From Allofranklinella schreckenbergeri (lineage in GTDB: Bacteria; Pseudomonadota; Gammaproteobacteria; Burkholderiales; Burkholderiaceae_C), in contig NZ_RDQM01000004.1 in the NCBI RefSeq assembly GCF_003703475.1, positions 1-64,000 on the forward strand: a stretch of 64,000 nucleotides of DNA, in the 5' to 3' direction. Shown here one piece after another: positions 19,232 through 29,979 of this stretch (the stretch's first letter is position 1; every line of letters starts with the position of its first letter). Below the pieces are notes generated by a model. The model did not search any database. It was not told where the DNA came from and saw only the letters and a program-made list of their open reading frames with translations. Made by a program: the position numbers and the translations under genes.

Positions 19232-19782
19232 TGGAACATCTCCTTGTAGCTGCCATCGTGCATCCAGGCAGCATGTTTGGGGGCGCGCTTGGTTTGCGCC
19301 CACTCTTCCAGCATTTCCCACTTCACCTTGTCCAGCGCCTCCAGCATGCCCTTGGGTGCGGTGTTGGCCGCCAGCTCCAGGCGGTGGCCGTTGGGGTCGA
19401 AAAAGTAAATGGATTGGAACAGGGCGTGGTCGGTCGGCCCGATTACCTCGATGCCTTCGGCTTGCAGGCGCTCCTTGGTGGCCAGCAGAGCCTCCATCGA
19501 CTCCACCTCCAGCGCCAAGTGCTGCGTCCACAACGGGGTGTTTTCATCGCGCCCCATCGGCTTGCGCGTAGGCAGCTCGAAAAACGCCAGCACATTGCCC
19601 ATGCCCGCGTCCAGAAAGATGTGCATATAGGGGTCGGCCTCGCCTGTGGAGGGCACGGCATCCTCGGCAATCGAGAGCACCAGCTTCATGCCCAGGTGCT
19701 TTTCGTACCAGCGCGCCGTCTCCAGCGCGTCCTTGCAGCGATAGGCCACGTGATGGACCTTTTTCACCAGCGTTTCTTGCAT
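19228..19782 (-). CDS. VOC-family protein (glyoxalase / extradiol dioxygenase fold)
   Basis: 184 residues. Opens with VKKVHHVAYRCKDALETARW, a typical beta-alpha-beta VOC start with a candidate metal-ligand His. A second half has TQHLALEV and SIYFFDPNGHRLELAA, giving the other His and the Glu ligand. First gene of a run with the FAH-type hydrolase, TRAP transporter and isomerase. Could be an extradiol-type ring-cleavage enzyme, an isomerase or an accessory protein; which one is not decided by sequence. GGAG lies just upstream of the ATG. Confidence 0.8.
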   Translation of the reverse strand: MQETLVKKVHHVAYRCKDALETARWYEKHLGMKLVLSIAEDAVPSTGEADPYMHIFLDAGMGNVLAFFELPTRKPMGRDENTPLWTQHLALEVESMEALLATKERLQAEGIEVIGPTDHALFQSIYFFDPNGHRLELAANTAPKGMLEALDKVKWEMLEEWAQTKRAPKHAAWMHDGSYKEMFQ

Positions 19783-19860
19783 GACAGTCTCCTTACATTT
19801 ATGCGTTGCAAATCGAAGGCGGCTCTTGGTTGCGCAGCGCCTCGGGCTGATTCGGCGGCG

Positions 19861-19889
19861 ATTACAAAATAAAACCCTTTATCATTCAA
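19861..19889 (-). promoter_or_regulatory. Candidate promoter of the VOC-FAH-TRAP operon
   Basis: On the minus strand TTGAAT (19889-19884), 17 nt, TGTAAT (19866-19861), in the 141-bp gap to the divergent LysR gene. This is where a LysR-type regulator would be expected to act. Confidence 0.4.
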
Positions 19890-19923
19890 ACAGATTTTTT
19901 CAATTCATCTATCAGTATTTCCG

Positions 19924-20868
19924 ATGAATATCACATTGCGGCAGCTGCGCGCTTTTATTGCTGTGACTCAAACCGGCAGCTTCACCCAGGCCGCCCAAAA
20001 GCTTTTTGTGACCCAATCGGCCTTAAGCGGCCTGATCAAGGAATTGGAGCTGGCGCTGGGCGTGCGGTTGTTCGATCGCAGCACGCGCCAAATCCAGCTC
20101 TCGGAGGTTGGGCGGGGCATTTACCCCATGATCGAGCAGATGCTGCACGATCTCGACGGCGTGCTCAACGAAGTCAGCAACCTCAAGGCCTTGAAAAAAG
20201 GCCTGGTGCGCATCGCCGCGCCGCAATTGATGTCCTGCACCCTGCTGCCCGATTTGATTGCCAGCTTTCGCGCCCAGCACCCGGATGTGGAAATCCGCCT
20301 GTTCGATTGCGCGGTGGAAAGCGTCACCGCCCGGGTGCTGGCCGGCGAGGTTGACCTGGGCCTGGGGCCTGAGCGCGAACCCCATGCCGATCTGGACGCC
20401 ACACCGCTGTTTGAGCTGCCCTTTCACGCCGTGCTGCCCGCCGGGCACCCGCTGGCGCAGCGCCCAGTGCTGCGCTGGGACGATTTGAGCGAGCAACCGG
20501 TCATCACCTTGCAAGGCCAGTTCACCGAGCGGCTCTCCATCGACTTGCACGCCGCCATCCGCCGCCAGGACATTCATCCCGCCATGACGGTGACCTTCAT
20601 GTCCACCGCCCTCAGCCTGGTCGCTTGCGGCCTGGGCATCACCTTGTGCATGCCTTATGCGGCCTCGCTGGTCAAGCTCTACAACGCCGAGATGCGGCTG
20701 TTGCAAGAGCCGCAAGTGCTGCGGCGCTTTCACGTCTTCAGCCGCGCCGGGCGCTCACTCTCGCCCGCTGCCGAGCAGTTTCGCAGCCATCTGCTGGCCG
20801 CCATTGCATTGCGCTACCCACCCCAACCATCCGCCAACGAGGACGGCGCAAACCAACAAGGCGGCTGA
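19924..20868 (+). CDS. LysR-type transcriptional regulator
   Basis: 314 residues. N-terminal winged helix-turn-helix (MNITLRQLRAFIAVTQTGSF, then AAQKLFVTQSALSGLIKELE), linker helix, and a periplasmic-binding-like effector domain (about 90-300). Divergent to the VOC-FAH-TRAP-isomerase run, the usual arrangement for a LysR activator of an aromatic pathway. No strong ribosome-binding site is visible before the ATG. It is followed by interspersed repeat copy 3. Confidence 0.93.
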   Translation: MNITLRQLRAFIAVTQTGSFTQAAQKLFVTQSALSGLIKELELALGVRLFDRSTRQIQLSEVGRGIYPMIEQMLHDLDGVLNEVSNLKALKKGLVRIAAPQLMSCTLLPDLIASFRAQHPDVEIRLFDCAVESVTARVLAGEVDLGLGPEREPHADLDATPLFELPFHAVLPAGHPLAQRPVLRWDDLSEQPVITLQGQFTERLSIDLHAAIRRQDIHPAMTVTFMSTALSLVACGLGITLCMPYAASLVKLYNAEMRLLQEPQVLRRFHVFSRAGRSLSPAAEQFRSHLLAAIALRYPPQPSANEDGANQQGG

Positions 20869-20899
20869 GGACGCAAGGCCCAGCAGCCGCCCATCAATT

Positions 20900-20975
20900 T
20901 CAATCAAAAGTAAAAATTACTTTATATCCAACATGCCGAAATAGGCATGATTTTTTTACTATTGATTTGCAAAAA
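20900..20975 (+). repeat. Interspersed palindromic element, copy 3
   Basis: Left arm CAATCAAAAG, right arm CTATTGATTTGCAAAAA. The core CATGCC-GAAATA-GGCATG is a perfect 6-bp hairpin directly followed by ATTTTTTTA, so it reads as an intrinsic terminator for the LysR gene. Lies between convergent genes. Confidence 0.88.
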
Positions 20976-21018
20976 CCGCCTCCAACGCCTATTCATGCGC
21001 CGGAGGCAGGTCACGCCT

Positions 21019-21246
21019 TTACTCCACCCCTTCGCGCGCGATACGCATGGCTTCGCGCAGCACGGCGATGTCGCCGATGTGGTTGGCCAGCAGCAAGATC
21101 AGCCGGGCGTTGACTTGTTCGCTTTGCTCGTCGCTGAGGTCGCGGTGCATGTCGATCAGCAGCTCGTAAAAATCATCGCCGGGGCTGAAAGCGCGGAAAT
21201 AGGGTTTGCCCGCTTCGGAAAAGTTCGATTGGGTAATCAAGCTCAT
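21019..21246 (-). CDS. DUF2783 domain protein
   Basis: 75 residues, small soluble protein starting MSLITQSNFSEAGKPYFRAF and ending in a helix (IGDIAVLREAMRIAREG). It resembles the DUF2783 family, usually found directly after a large FAD monooxygenase gene, as here (14-nt gap). A subunit or stabiliser of the monooxygenase is a guess from context. AGAGG precedes the start. Confidence 0.75.
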   Translation of the reverse strand: MSLITQSNFSEAGKPYFRAFSPGDDFYELLIDMHRDLSDEQSEQVNARLILLLANHIGDIAVLREAMRIAREGVE

Positions 21247-21260
21247 ATCAACCTCTGCTT

Positions 21261-22961
21261 TCAAAACTGTCCCAACGCACGCGCCAGGGCGGCGCGCACG
21301 CGCTGTGCATCCAGCGTGCGCCAGCGCGCGGCCACGTGCTGATCGGGGCGCAACAAATAGCAACTGCCGCTTTGCAGGTCGTAGCGCTCGCGGATGCGGC
21401 CTTTGGCATCGACGAGCGTGCGCAGGCCCGCCAGCGCGGCGCTATTCGCCACGGATGGCTCCACGCCCTGCCCTGTGATGACGATAGGCTCGATCGCCAC
21501 CGTACCTTCGCGCGGCTCGCCCAAGGCGCGCAAGGCGCCAAGCTGCTGCTGCGTCATATCGGCCACATCGTCCACGTAATACAGCAGGTGAAAGCCTTGC
21601 TGCAACGCGCGCAGCAGCCAGCTTGGGCCCGCGCTGGTTTGCACGGGGGCGTCGTCGGCGGGCGCGCCGGGCACCATGACGCCGGCGAAGGCGTCTTCAT
21701 CGGGCGTGTTCAGGCGCGATTCGGTCAAATAACTGGGCACCGAGAGGCGCCCGGAGTTGACCAGCGCCCGCGCAAAGGGGTAGTGCTGCGCCAGGCCCAG
21801 CACGGCGTTGCGCAAGTGGCGGCTGGCGCGGCTTTTGGGGGTGATGAAGTCGGTGGAGCGGGTGGAGTTCATGATGTTCTCGTCCGCTGCAAAGCCGCGC
21901 TCCTCGGTGTAGGTATCCAGCAAGGTGGCGGGGGCGTGGCCGTCGATGACCAGCTTGAGCTTCCAGGCCAGGTTGTCCGTATCCTGAATGCCGGAGTTGG
22001 CCCCACGCGCGCCAAAGGGCGAGACCTGGTGCGCGGCATCGCCCACAAATAGCACGCGGCCGTGGCGCAAGTCGTTCATGCGGCGGCATTGGAAGGTGTA
22101 AACGCTGACCCACTCCAGCTCGAATTCACGCCCTTCGCCCAGCATGGCGCGGATGCGGGGGATGACGTTTTCGGGCTTTTTCTCCTCGACCGGATCGGCA
22201 TCCCAGCCGAGCTGGAAGTCGATGCGCCAGACGTTGTCGGCCTGGCGGTGCAGCAGCACGGACTGGTTGGGGTGAAACGGCGGATCGAACCAGAACCAGC
22301 GCTCGGCGGGGTAGTCGGCCTTCATCACCACATCGGCAATCAGGAAGCGGTCCATGAAGATGCGCCCTTCGATATCCAGCCCGAGCATGGTGCGCACGGG
22401 GCTGCGCGCGCCATCGGCCACCACCAGCCAGTCGGTGCTGAGGGTGTAGGCGCCATCGGGCGTTTCCACCCGCAGCGCCACTTGCTGCTCGCCCGGCGTG
22501 ACGGCGATGACGTTGTTCTTGAAGCGCAGCTCCAGATTGGGCAGTTGGCGCGCGCGGCGCACCAGGTAGTCCTCCAGGTAGTACTGCTGAAGGTTGATCA
22601 TGCCCGGGCGCTGGTGGTCCGGCTCGGGGCTGAGGTGGAAGTTGAACACTTCTTCCTCGCGGAAAAACGTGCGCCCGACGTTCCACGACACACCTTTGGC
22701 GACCATTTCATCGCCGCAGCCCAGGCGATCGAGCACCTCCAGCGTGCGCTTGGCGTAGCACACGCCGCGCGAGCCGATGGAGACGGTGTCGTCGTTGTCG
22801 ATCAGCAGCACGCGCTGGCCTTGCTGGGCCAAGTCAATGGCCATGCACAAGCCCACCGGGCCTGCGCCCACCACCACCACGGGGTAATGGCCATCGCGCC
22901 CCTGCTCCAGCTCGGGCGGGCGCACGTACTCGAATTGGGGGTATTCAAAGGTGCTCAACAT
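21261..22961 (-). CDS. Class A FAD-dependent aromatic monooxygenase
   Basis: 566 residues. FAD-binding Rossmann motif VVVVGAGPVGLCMAIDLAQQ (about 29-48), the DG motif in VVADGARSPVR, and the second FAD motif GDAAHQVSPFGARGANSGIQ (about 315-335), followed by a C-terminal thioredoxin-like domain as in MhpA/PheA-type enzymes. Such enzymes hydroxylate phenolic acids using NAD(P)H and O2. The substrate is unknown; 3-hydroxyphenyl compounds are plausible. ATG 22961 has AGGAG upstream; a longer in-frame reading into the next gene is rejected. Confidence 0.9.
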   Translation of the reverse strand: MLSTFEYPQFEYVRPPELEQGRDGHYPVVVVGAGPVGLCMAIDLAQQGQRVLLIDNDDTVSIGSRGVCYAKRTLEVLDRLGCGDEMVAKGVSWNVGRTFFREEEVFNFHLSPEPDHQRPGMINLQQYYLEDYLVRRARQLPNLELRFKNNVIAVTPGEQQVALRVETPDGAYTLSTDWLVVADGARSPVRTMLGLDIEGRIFMDRFLIADVVMKADYPAERWFWFDPPFHPNQSVLLHRQADNVWRIDFQLGWDADPVEEKKPENVIPRIRAMLGEGREFELEWVSVYTFQCRRMNDLRHGRVLFVGDAAHQVSPFGARGANSGIQDTDNLAWKLKLVIDGHAPATLLDTYTEERGFAADENIMNSTRSTDFITPKSRASRHLRNAVLGLAQHYPFARALVNSGRLSVPSYLTESRLNTPDEDAFAGVMVPGAPADDAPVQTSAGPSWLLRALQQGFHLLYYVDDVADMTQQQLGALRALGEPREGTVAIEPIVITGQGVEPSVANSAALAGLRTLVDAKGRIRERYDLQSGSCYLLRPDQHVAARWRTLDAQRVRAALARALGQF

Positions 22962-22989
22962 GATGCAGCTCCTGTTGTTTATCCCGCAC

Positions 22990-23952
22990 TCAGGCTTGCA
23001 GCGCGTGCCACATCTCTTGATCGCGCTCGGCCGTCCAGATGCGCGGATCGCGGATGCCGCTGGCTTCGTCAAAAGCGCGCGTCACATCAAAGGGCAGGCA
23101 GTGCTCGTAGATGAAGACGTGGCCGAACTTGGGATCCATGTTCTGGCGCGTATGCGCCATGGCGGCTTTCAAGTCCATGCCTTGCGCCACGGCTTCCTGG
23201 GCGCTGCGGTAGAGGGTGGAGACGAAATCGCGCGTGTAGTCGATGCCCGCTTGCACGCGCTCGGGCGTCATCAGCGCCGGGCCGCGACCGGGGATGAGCT
23301 TGTCAAAGCGCATGGCCTCCAGGTTGTCCAGCGTTTGCGGCCAGTCGGCCAGATAGGCATCGCCCGTGTAGCAAGCGGCCTCGGCCTCCACCAAATCGCC
23401 CGAGAAGCAGATGTTTTGCGACGGCAGGTACACAATAGCATCGCCTTTGGTGTGGCCGCGCCCGATTTGCTTGATCTTGACTTCTAGCTTGCCCAGCCAC
23501 AACGTCATCTCGCCCTGGAAGGTCATGGTCGGCCAGGTCAGGCCGGGCACGCTTTCGACGGCCTGAAACAGGCGCGGGAAACGGCCAATCTCCGAATCCA
23601 TGTCCTGCTGGCCGCGCTCGACGATCAAGTCGTAAGTGTCGTGGCTGGCAATGATTTGCTCCAGCCCCTCGCTGCGGTAGCCCGATGCGCCCAGCACGCG
23701 CACGGCGTGGTAGTGGGTCAGCACCACGTATTTGATGGGCAAGTCGGTGATCTCGCGCACCTTGGCAATCACCCCTTGCGCAGCCACTGGCGTGGCCGTG
23801 GCATCCACAATCATCACGCCATCATCGCCAATGATGACGCCGGTGTTGGGGTCGCCCTCGGCGGTGTAGGCATAGGCGTTGTCCGAGAGTTTTTCCCAGC
23901 TAATCTGTTTTTCTTCCAGGTCGGCCTGGGAGGCAAATTTCTTGTCGCTCAT
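22990..23952 (-). CDS. Metallo-beta-lactamase-fold protein with altered metal site
   Basis: 320 residues. Beta-lactamase-fold start (GVIIGDDGVMIVDAT, about 38-52). The canonical HxHxDH is seen as LTHYHAVRVLG (His 80 and 82 kept, Asp-His replaced by Val 84-Arg 85). The next histidine (GRGHTKGD, about 167) and aspartate (FSGDLVE, about 186) are kept; the later PGHG is PGRG (Arg 223). One metal position therefore looks lost. First gene of the MBL-monooxygenase-DUF2783 run, transcribed away from the IclR regulator. GGAG precedes the ATG. Confidence 0.88.
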   Translation of the reverse strand: MSDKKFASQADLEEKQISWEKLSDNAYAYTAEGDPNTGVIIGDDGVMIVDATATPVAAQGVIAKVREITDLPIKYVVLTHYHAVRVLGASGYRSEGLEQIIASHDTYDLIVERGQQDMDSEIGRFPRLFQAVESVPGLTWPTMTFQGEMTLWLGKLEVKIKQIGRGHTKGDAIVYLPSQNICFSGDLVEAEAACYTGDAYLADWPQTLDNLEAMRFDKLIPGRGPALMTPERVQAGIDYTRDFVSTLYRSAQEAVAQGMDLKAAMAHTRQNMDPKFGHVFIYEHCLPFDVTRAFDEASGIRDPRIWTAERDQEMWHALQA

Positions 23953-23996
23953 CGTTTGGGTCTCCAGTGAGATAAATGGAACATATTGACCGCGGC

Positions 23997-24025
23997 ATTC
24001 TAGGTTTCGATTAATCTATCGTCAA
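23997..24025 (-). promoter_or_regulatory. Promoter of the MBL-monooxygenase operon with overlapping operator
   Basis: On the minus strand TTGACG (24025-24020), a 17-nt spacer, TAGAAT (24002-23997). An inverted repeat TCGATT (24007-24012) / AATCGA (24024-24029) overlaps the spacer and -35 box, and is a good candidate operator for the divergent IclR-type regulator. Confidence 0.6.
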
Positions 24026-24064
24026 TCGATTTGTTTATAACGAATTTCCATCGTCCTTTCCACC

Positions 24065-24979
24065 ATGCCCAACAGCCCCTCCCCGCGCGCCAGCGAGCAG
24101 CGCGGCATCCAGTCGATTGAAGTGGGCGGCGCTTTGCTGCAAGCGCTGGCCGATCATGGCAGCCCGATGATGCTCAAAGACCTGGCCGCCGCCGCCAACA
24201 TGCCTGCGGCCAAGGCGCATCCGTATCTGGTGAGCTTCGTCAAACTGGGCCTGGCCGAGCAAGACGCCCGCACCGGCCGCTATCGGCTCGGCCCCTTTGC
24301 CCTGCAACTGGGCTTGAGCGCGCTGCGCGGCCTCGATCCCGTGCGCATCGCCACGCATCAGGCCGCCTTGCTGGCCGATGAAAGCCAGCTCAGCATCGCC
24401 GTGGCGGTGTGGGGCAACTTCGGGCCGACGGTGATCCACATCGAAGAGGGCCAGCGCCCCATCCACGTCAACATGCGCCCGGGCACGGTGCTGATGCCGC
24501 TGCTGCTCTCGGCCACGGGGCGGGTGTTTGCCGCCTTCATGCCCGGCCGCACCATTGAGCCGCTGCTGCGGCGCGAGACGCAACCCGCGCACGGCGATGG
24601 CGATGCTTCAGCGCACACCACCGCCAGCGCCCGGCCCACGCTGGCGGCCTTTGCCTACGCCGCTGCTGCGGGGCATACGCCAGACCCTGCTCGCGGCATG
24701 CGCACCTGGGCACAGGCGCAGGCTTTGCTGGAGGAGATTCGCACCCAACGGCTGGCGCGCGCGATGGGCAGCCCGATCCCCGGCGTCAATGCCTTCTCCG
24801 CCCCGGTGCACGATGCCAGCGGCCAACTGGCCCTGACCATTACCGCCATGGGCGCGGCGGACGATTTCGATGCCGCCTGGGACAGCCCCATCGCCCAGCG
24901 CTTGCGCGCCTGCGCCCGCGAGATCGAGTACCGCCTGGGCGCGCCCGATCCAGCGGGGGGCGCTGGGCCAAGCGCCTAG
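24065..24979 (+). CDS. IclR-family transcriptional regulator
   Basis: 304 residues. N-terminal winged helix-turn-helix (about 10-75: IEVGGALLQALADHGSPMML, LAAAANMPAAKAHPYL, GRYRLGP) and the IclR effector domain (AVWGNFGPTVIHIEEG, RPGTVLMPLLLSATGRVFAA, and the later SAPVHDASGQLALTITAMG). Divergent from the MBL/monooxygenase genes, which it probably controls. Compared with textbook IclR proteins the C-terminal half has a less conserved insert (about 170-205). Confidence 0.93.
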   Translation: MPNSPSPRASEQRGIQSIEVGGALLQALADHGSPMMLKDLAAAANMPAAKAHPYLVSFVKLGLAEQDARTGRYRLGPFALQLGLSALRGLDPVRIATHQAALLADESQLSIAVAVWGNFGPTVIHIEEGQRPIHVNMRPGTVLMPLLLSATGRVFAAFMPGRTIEPLLRRETQPAHGDGDASAHTTASARPTLAAFAYAAAAGHTPDPARGMRTWAQAQALLEEIRTQRLARAMGSPIPGVNAFSAPVHDASGQLALTITAMGAADDFDAAWDSPIAQRLRACAREIEYRLGAPDPAGGAGPSA

Positions 24980-25009
24980 CACGACCCCTTTTGGCATTCG
25001 CTCAATTTA

Positions 25010-25085
25010 CAAATCAATGTGAATTGAAAACAAATACCACCATGCCGAAACAGGGTGATTTCATTTCCTTTTGATCGATAAAAAA
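25010..25085 (+). repeat. Interspersed palindromic element, copy 4
   Basis: Left arm CAAATCAATGTGAA, core ATGCCGAAACAGGGTG, right arm TTTCCTTTTGATCGAT. CACC and GGTG flank the core and can pair. Lies between convergent iclR-type gene and gyrB, in the sense of the former. Confidence 0.88.
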
Positions 25086-25216
25086 TCAGCCCACCCACAT
25101 TCATGCAGGCAGGCAGGCCGGTGGCTTGATGAAGAAGGGCTTGGGGACGGGCTTGCCGTCGCTCGCCTGTGGCCCGGCAGCGGCGGCTCAAGCCCCGTGC
25201 GTCTCGCCCCTCAACA

Positions 25217-28027
<2,811 letters not shown>

Positions 28028-28086
28028 TCACGGCTTATTAGAGCCTGTTTAGCGCCTGTCAGCGATAGAGGGCCTACTCAGGCCCC

Positions 28087-29217
28087 TCAAATCCGCATCG
28101 GCATCACCACGTATTTGAAGTTGGCATCGTCGGGCGTGCTCAGCAGCGCCGAACTGCTGCCATCTTCAAAGGTGATGGTGACCATGTCCTGCTGCATGTT
28201 GGAGAGCACATCCAGCAGATAGCTGACGTTAAAGCCGGATTCGACCTTCTCGCCGCCGTAATCGATTTCCAGCTCGTCCTGCGCCTCCTCCTGCTCGGCG
28301 TTGGCCGAGCTGATGCGCAGCAGGCCCGGCTCGAAATGCAGGCGAACGCCCTTGAATTTGTCGCTGGTCATGATGGTCATGCGCTGCAAGCTCGCTTGCA
28401 GGGCCTGGCGGCCCAGCGTCACGCTGTGGCGGTAGCCCACGGGGATGACGCGGTTGTAATCGGGGAACTTGCCCTCCACCAGCTTGGTGACGAACTCCAG
28501 CCCGTTGAAACTGAGCTTGGCCTGGTTGTTGGCAAATTGGAATTGGATCATCGCCACGTCATCGCCGCGGTCGTTGCGCGCGTCGCGCAACAGGCGTTGC
28601 AGCTCCAGCACCGTCTTGCGCGGCAGGATGACTTCCTGCTTGGGCACATCGGCGTCCAGCGTGGCGCTGGCAAAAGCCAGGCGGTGGCCGTCGGTGGCCA
28701 CCAGGCTGAGCGTGCGGCCTTCGGCCACGAACAAGATGCCGTTGAGGTAATAGCGGATGTCCTGCACCGCCATGGCGAAAGACACCTGGCCCAGCAAATG
28801 CTTGAGCACGGCTTGCGGGATGGAAAACGCCGGGCCGAAGTTGGGCGACTCCTGCACCAGCGGGAAATCGCTGGCGGGCAGCGATTGCAGAGTGAAGCGG
28901 CTTTTGCCGCCTTTGAGGATGAAGCGCTCCTGTGCGGCCTCCAGCGTCACGACCTGATCGGGCTGGAAGGTTCGCAAAATCTCGATCAGCTTGCGCGCGC
29001 CGATGGTGGTGGCAAAGTCTTCGGCAGCATCCCCGCCCAGATCGGCGGTAGTGCGGATTTGCACCTCCAGATCGCTGGTGGTCAATTGCAAGATGTTGCC
29101 CGTCTTGCGCAGCAGCACGTTGGCCAGAATGGGCAGGGTGTGCCGACGCTCCACAATGCCCGCAATGGATTGCAGAACCGAAAGGACTTTGTCCTGGGGA
29201 GCTTTGAAGACAATCAA
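28087..29217 (-). CDS. dnaN: DNA polymerase III beta subunit (sliding clamp), TTG start
   Basis: 376 residues. The family start is (M)IVFKAPQDKVLSVLQSIAG, which here begins with TTG at 29217, with GGAGA 5 nt upstream on the minus strand; an ATG far upstream gives a poor leader peptide. Conserved segments: IVERRHTLPILANVLL, GYRHSVTLGRQAL, and the terminal DDANFKYVVMPMRI. Forms the ring that tethers the replicative polymerase. It precedes gyrB by 266 bp. No dnaA is adjacent: the next upstream gene is a divergent DsrE-like gene. Confidence 0.95.
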   Translation of the reverse strand: MIVFKAPQDKVLSVLQSIAGIVERRHTLPILANVLLRKTGNILQLTTSDLEVQIRTTADLGGDAAEDFATTIGARKLIEILRTFQPDQVVTLEAAQERFILKGGKSRFTLQSLPASDFPLVQESPNFGPAFSIPQAVLKHLLGQVSFAMAVQDIRYYLNGILFVAEGRTLSLVATDGHRLAFASATLDADVPKQEVILPRKTVLELQRLLRDARNDRGDDVAMIQFQFANNQAKLSFNGLEFVTKLVEGKFPDYNRVIPVGYRHSVTLGRQALQASLQRMTIMTSDKFKGVRLHFEPGLLRISSANAEQEEAQDELEIDYGGEKVESGFNVSYLLDVLSNMQQDMVTITFEDGSSSALLSTPDDANFKYVVMPMRI

Positions 29218-29416
29218 CGCTTTTCTCCGTGGATGAGGTGTTGCAGCGCCCGCGCGGTCTTGCCGTCTTTGAGCCAACCGCTGCTCAAGAGTGCGCGCAA
29301 AGACGCAAATGCGGGCCAATGCGCTATTTTCTACGAAAAAACAGGTGCTTTCCGCCTATACCATAGGGCGTTTTGAGTCTCCTCACCTTCCTTCCCTCAC
29401 CCTCTCAGGAGTGCCT

Positions 29417-29788
29417 ATGCAAACCACCGATTTCGTTTCTACCCTTTTTGATGGTCAATCCAACCCCAACAAAGTCACGGTTGCCTTCACCATGGCGCTC
29501 AATGCCGTGCAGCAAGGCCACAGCGCCACGCTCATCCTCATGGTGGAGGCGGTCACGCTGGGCAAACCCGGCGCCACCCAGGGCATGGACATCGGCCAGC
29601 CCTTTGAGCCGGTGAGCGATTTGCTGGAGAAATTCCTCGCCGGCGGCGGGCGCGTGGTGATCTGCCGCTCCTGCATGGTGCACAACGGCCTGAGCGAAGC
29701 CGATATGGATCCGCGCTTTGGCTTCATCACCGCCCCCGAAGTGGTGCAATTGCTCATGGCCGCCAAAGGCACACTGCAAGTGGCCTGA
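29417..29788 (+). CDS. DsrE-family protein
   Basis: 123 residues. DsrE/DsrF-like fold with alternating strands and helices: KVTVAFTMALNAVQQGHSA, LILMVEAVTLGKPG, then GGGRVVICRSCMVHNGLSEAD with a Cys pair position (CRSC) and a Met-rich tail. The family includes sulfur-relay and peroxiredoxin-like proteins; a single gene without dsrF/dsrH is not diagnostic. The start has AGGAG upstream. Divergent from dnaN. Confidence 0.8.
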   Translation: MQTTDFVSTLFDGQSNPNKVTVAFTMALNAVQQGHSATLILMVEAVTLGKPGATQGMDIGQPFEPVSDLLEKFLAGGGRVVICRSCMVHNGLSEADMDPRFGFITAPEVVQLLMAAKGTLQVA

Positions 29789-29979
29789 TCGCGCACAGCG
29801 CACAACACCCAGGCACACGCGCCGTGCCACAACGGCCTGACCGCCCGCGCGGCTTGCCTGGCACTTTCCCTGCCCCTGGCTGGCCTGAGCCTGGCCCAGC
29901 GGGCGCTAGCATCGGCAAGGCTGTGGCCTTGGGGCCTTACCCCTCCCCCTTCTCATAACACCTTCAAAGGAGATTTCAC

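Noticed and set aside
17051-19249. 732-codon plus-strand frame across the DctP and FAH genes
   Set aside because: Spans two certain minus-strand genes and their gap; no ribosome-binding site or known domain.
24001-24055. Thirteenth copy of the interspersed element
   Set aside because: AT-rich and contains ATCGAT, but lacks the GCCRAAA core and the paired arms.
29218-29416. Possible replication origin upstream of dnaN
   Set aside because: No DnaA boxes close to TTATCCACA and no AT-rich unwinding region seen; dnaA absent.
29789-29979. Possible short exported peptide before the enoyl-CoA hydratase gene
   Set aside because: No start codon with a ribosome-binding site; frame ends quickly.
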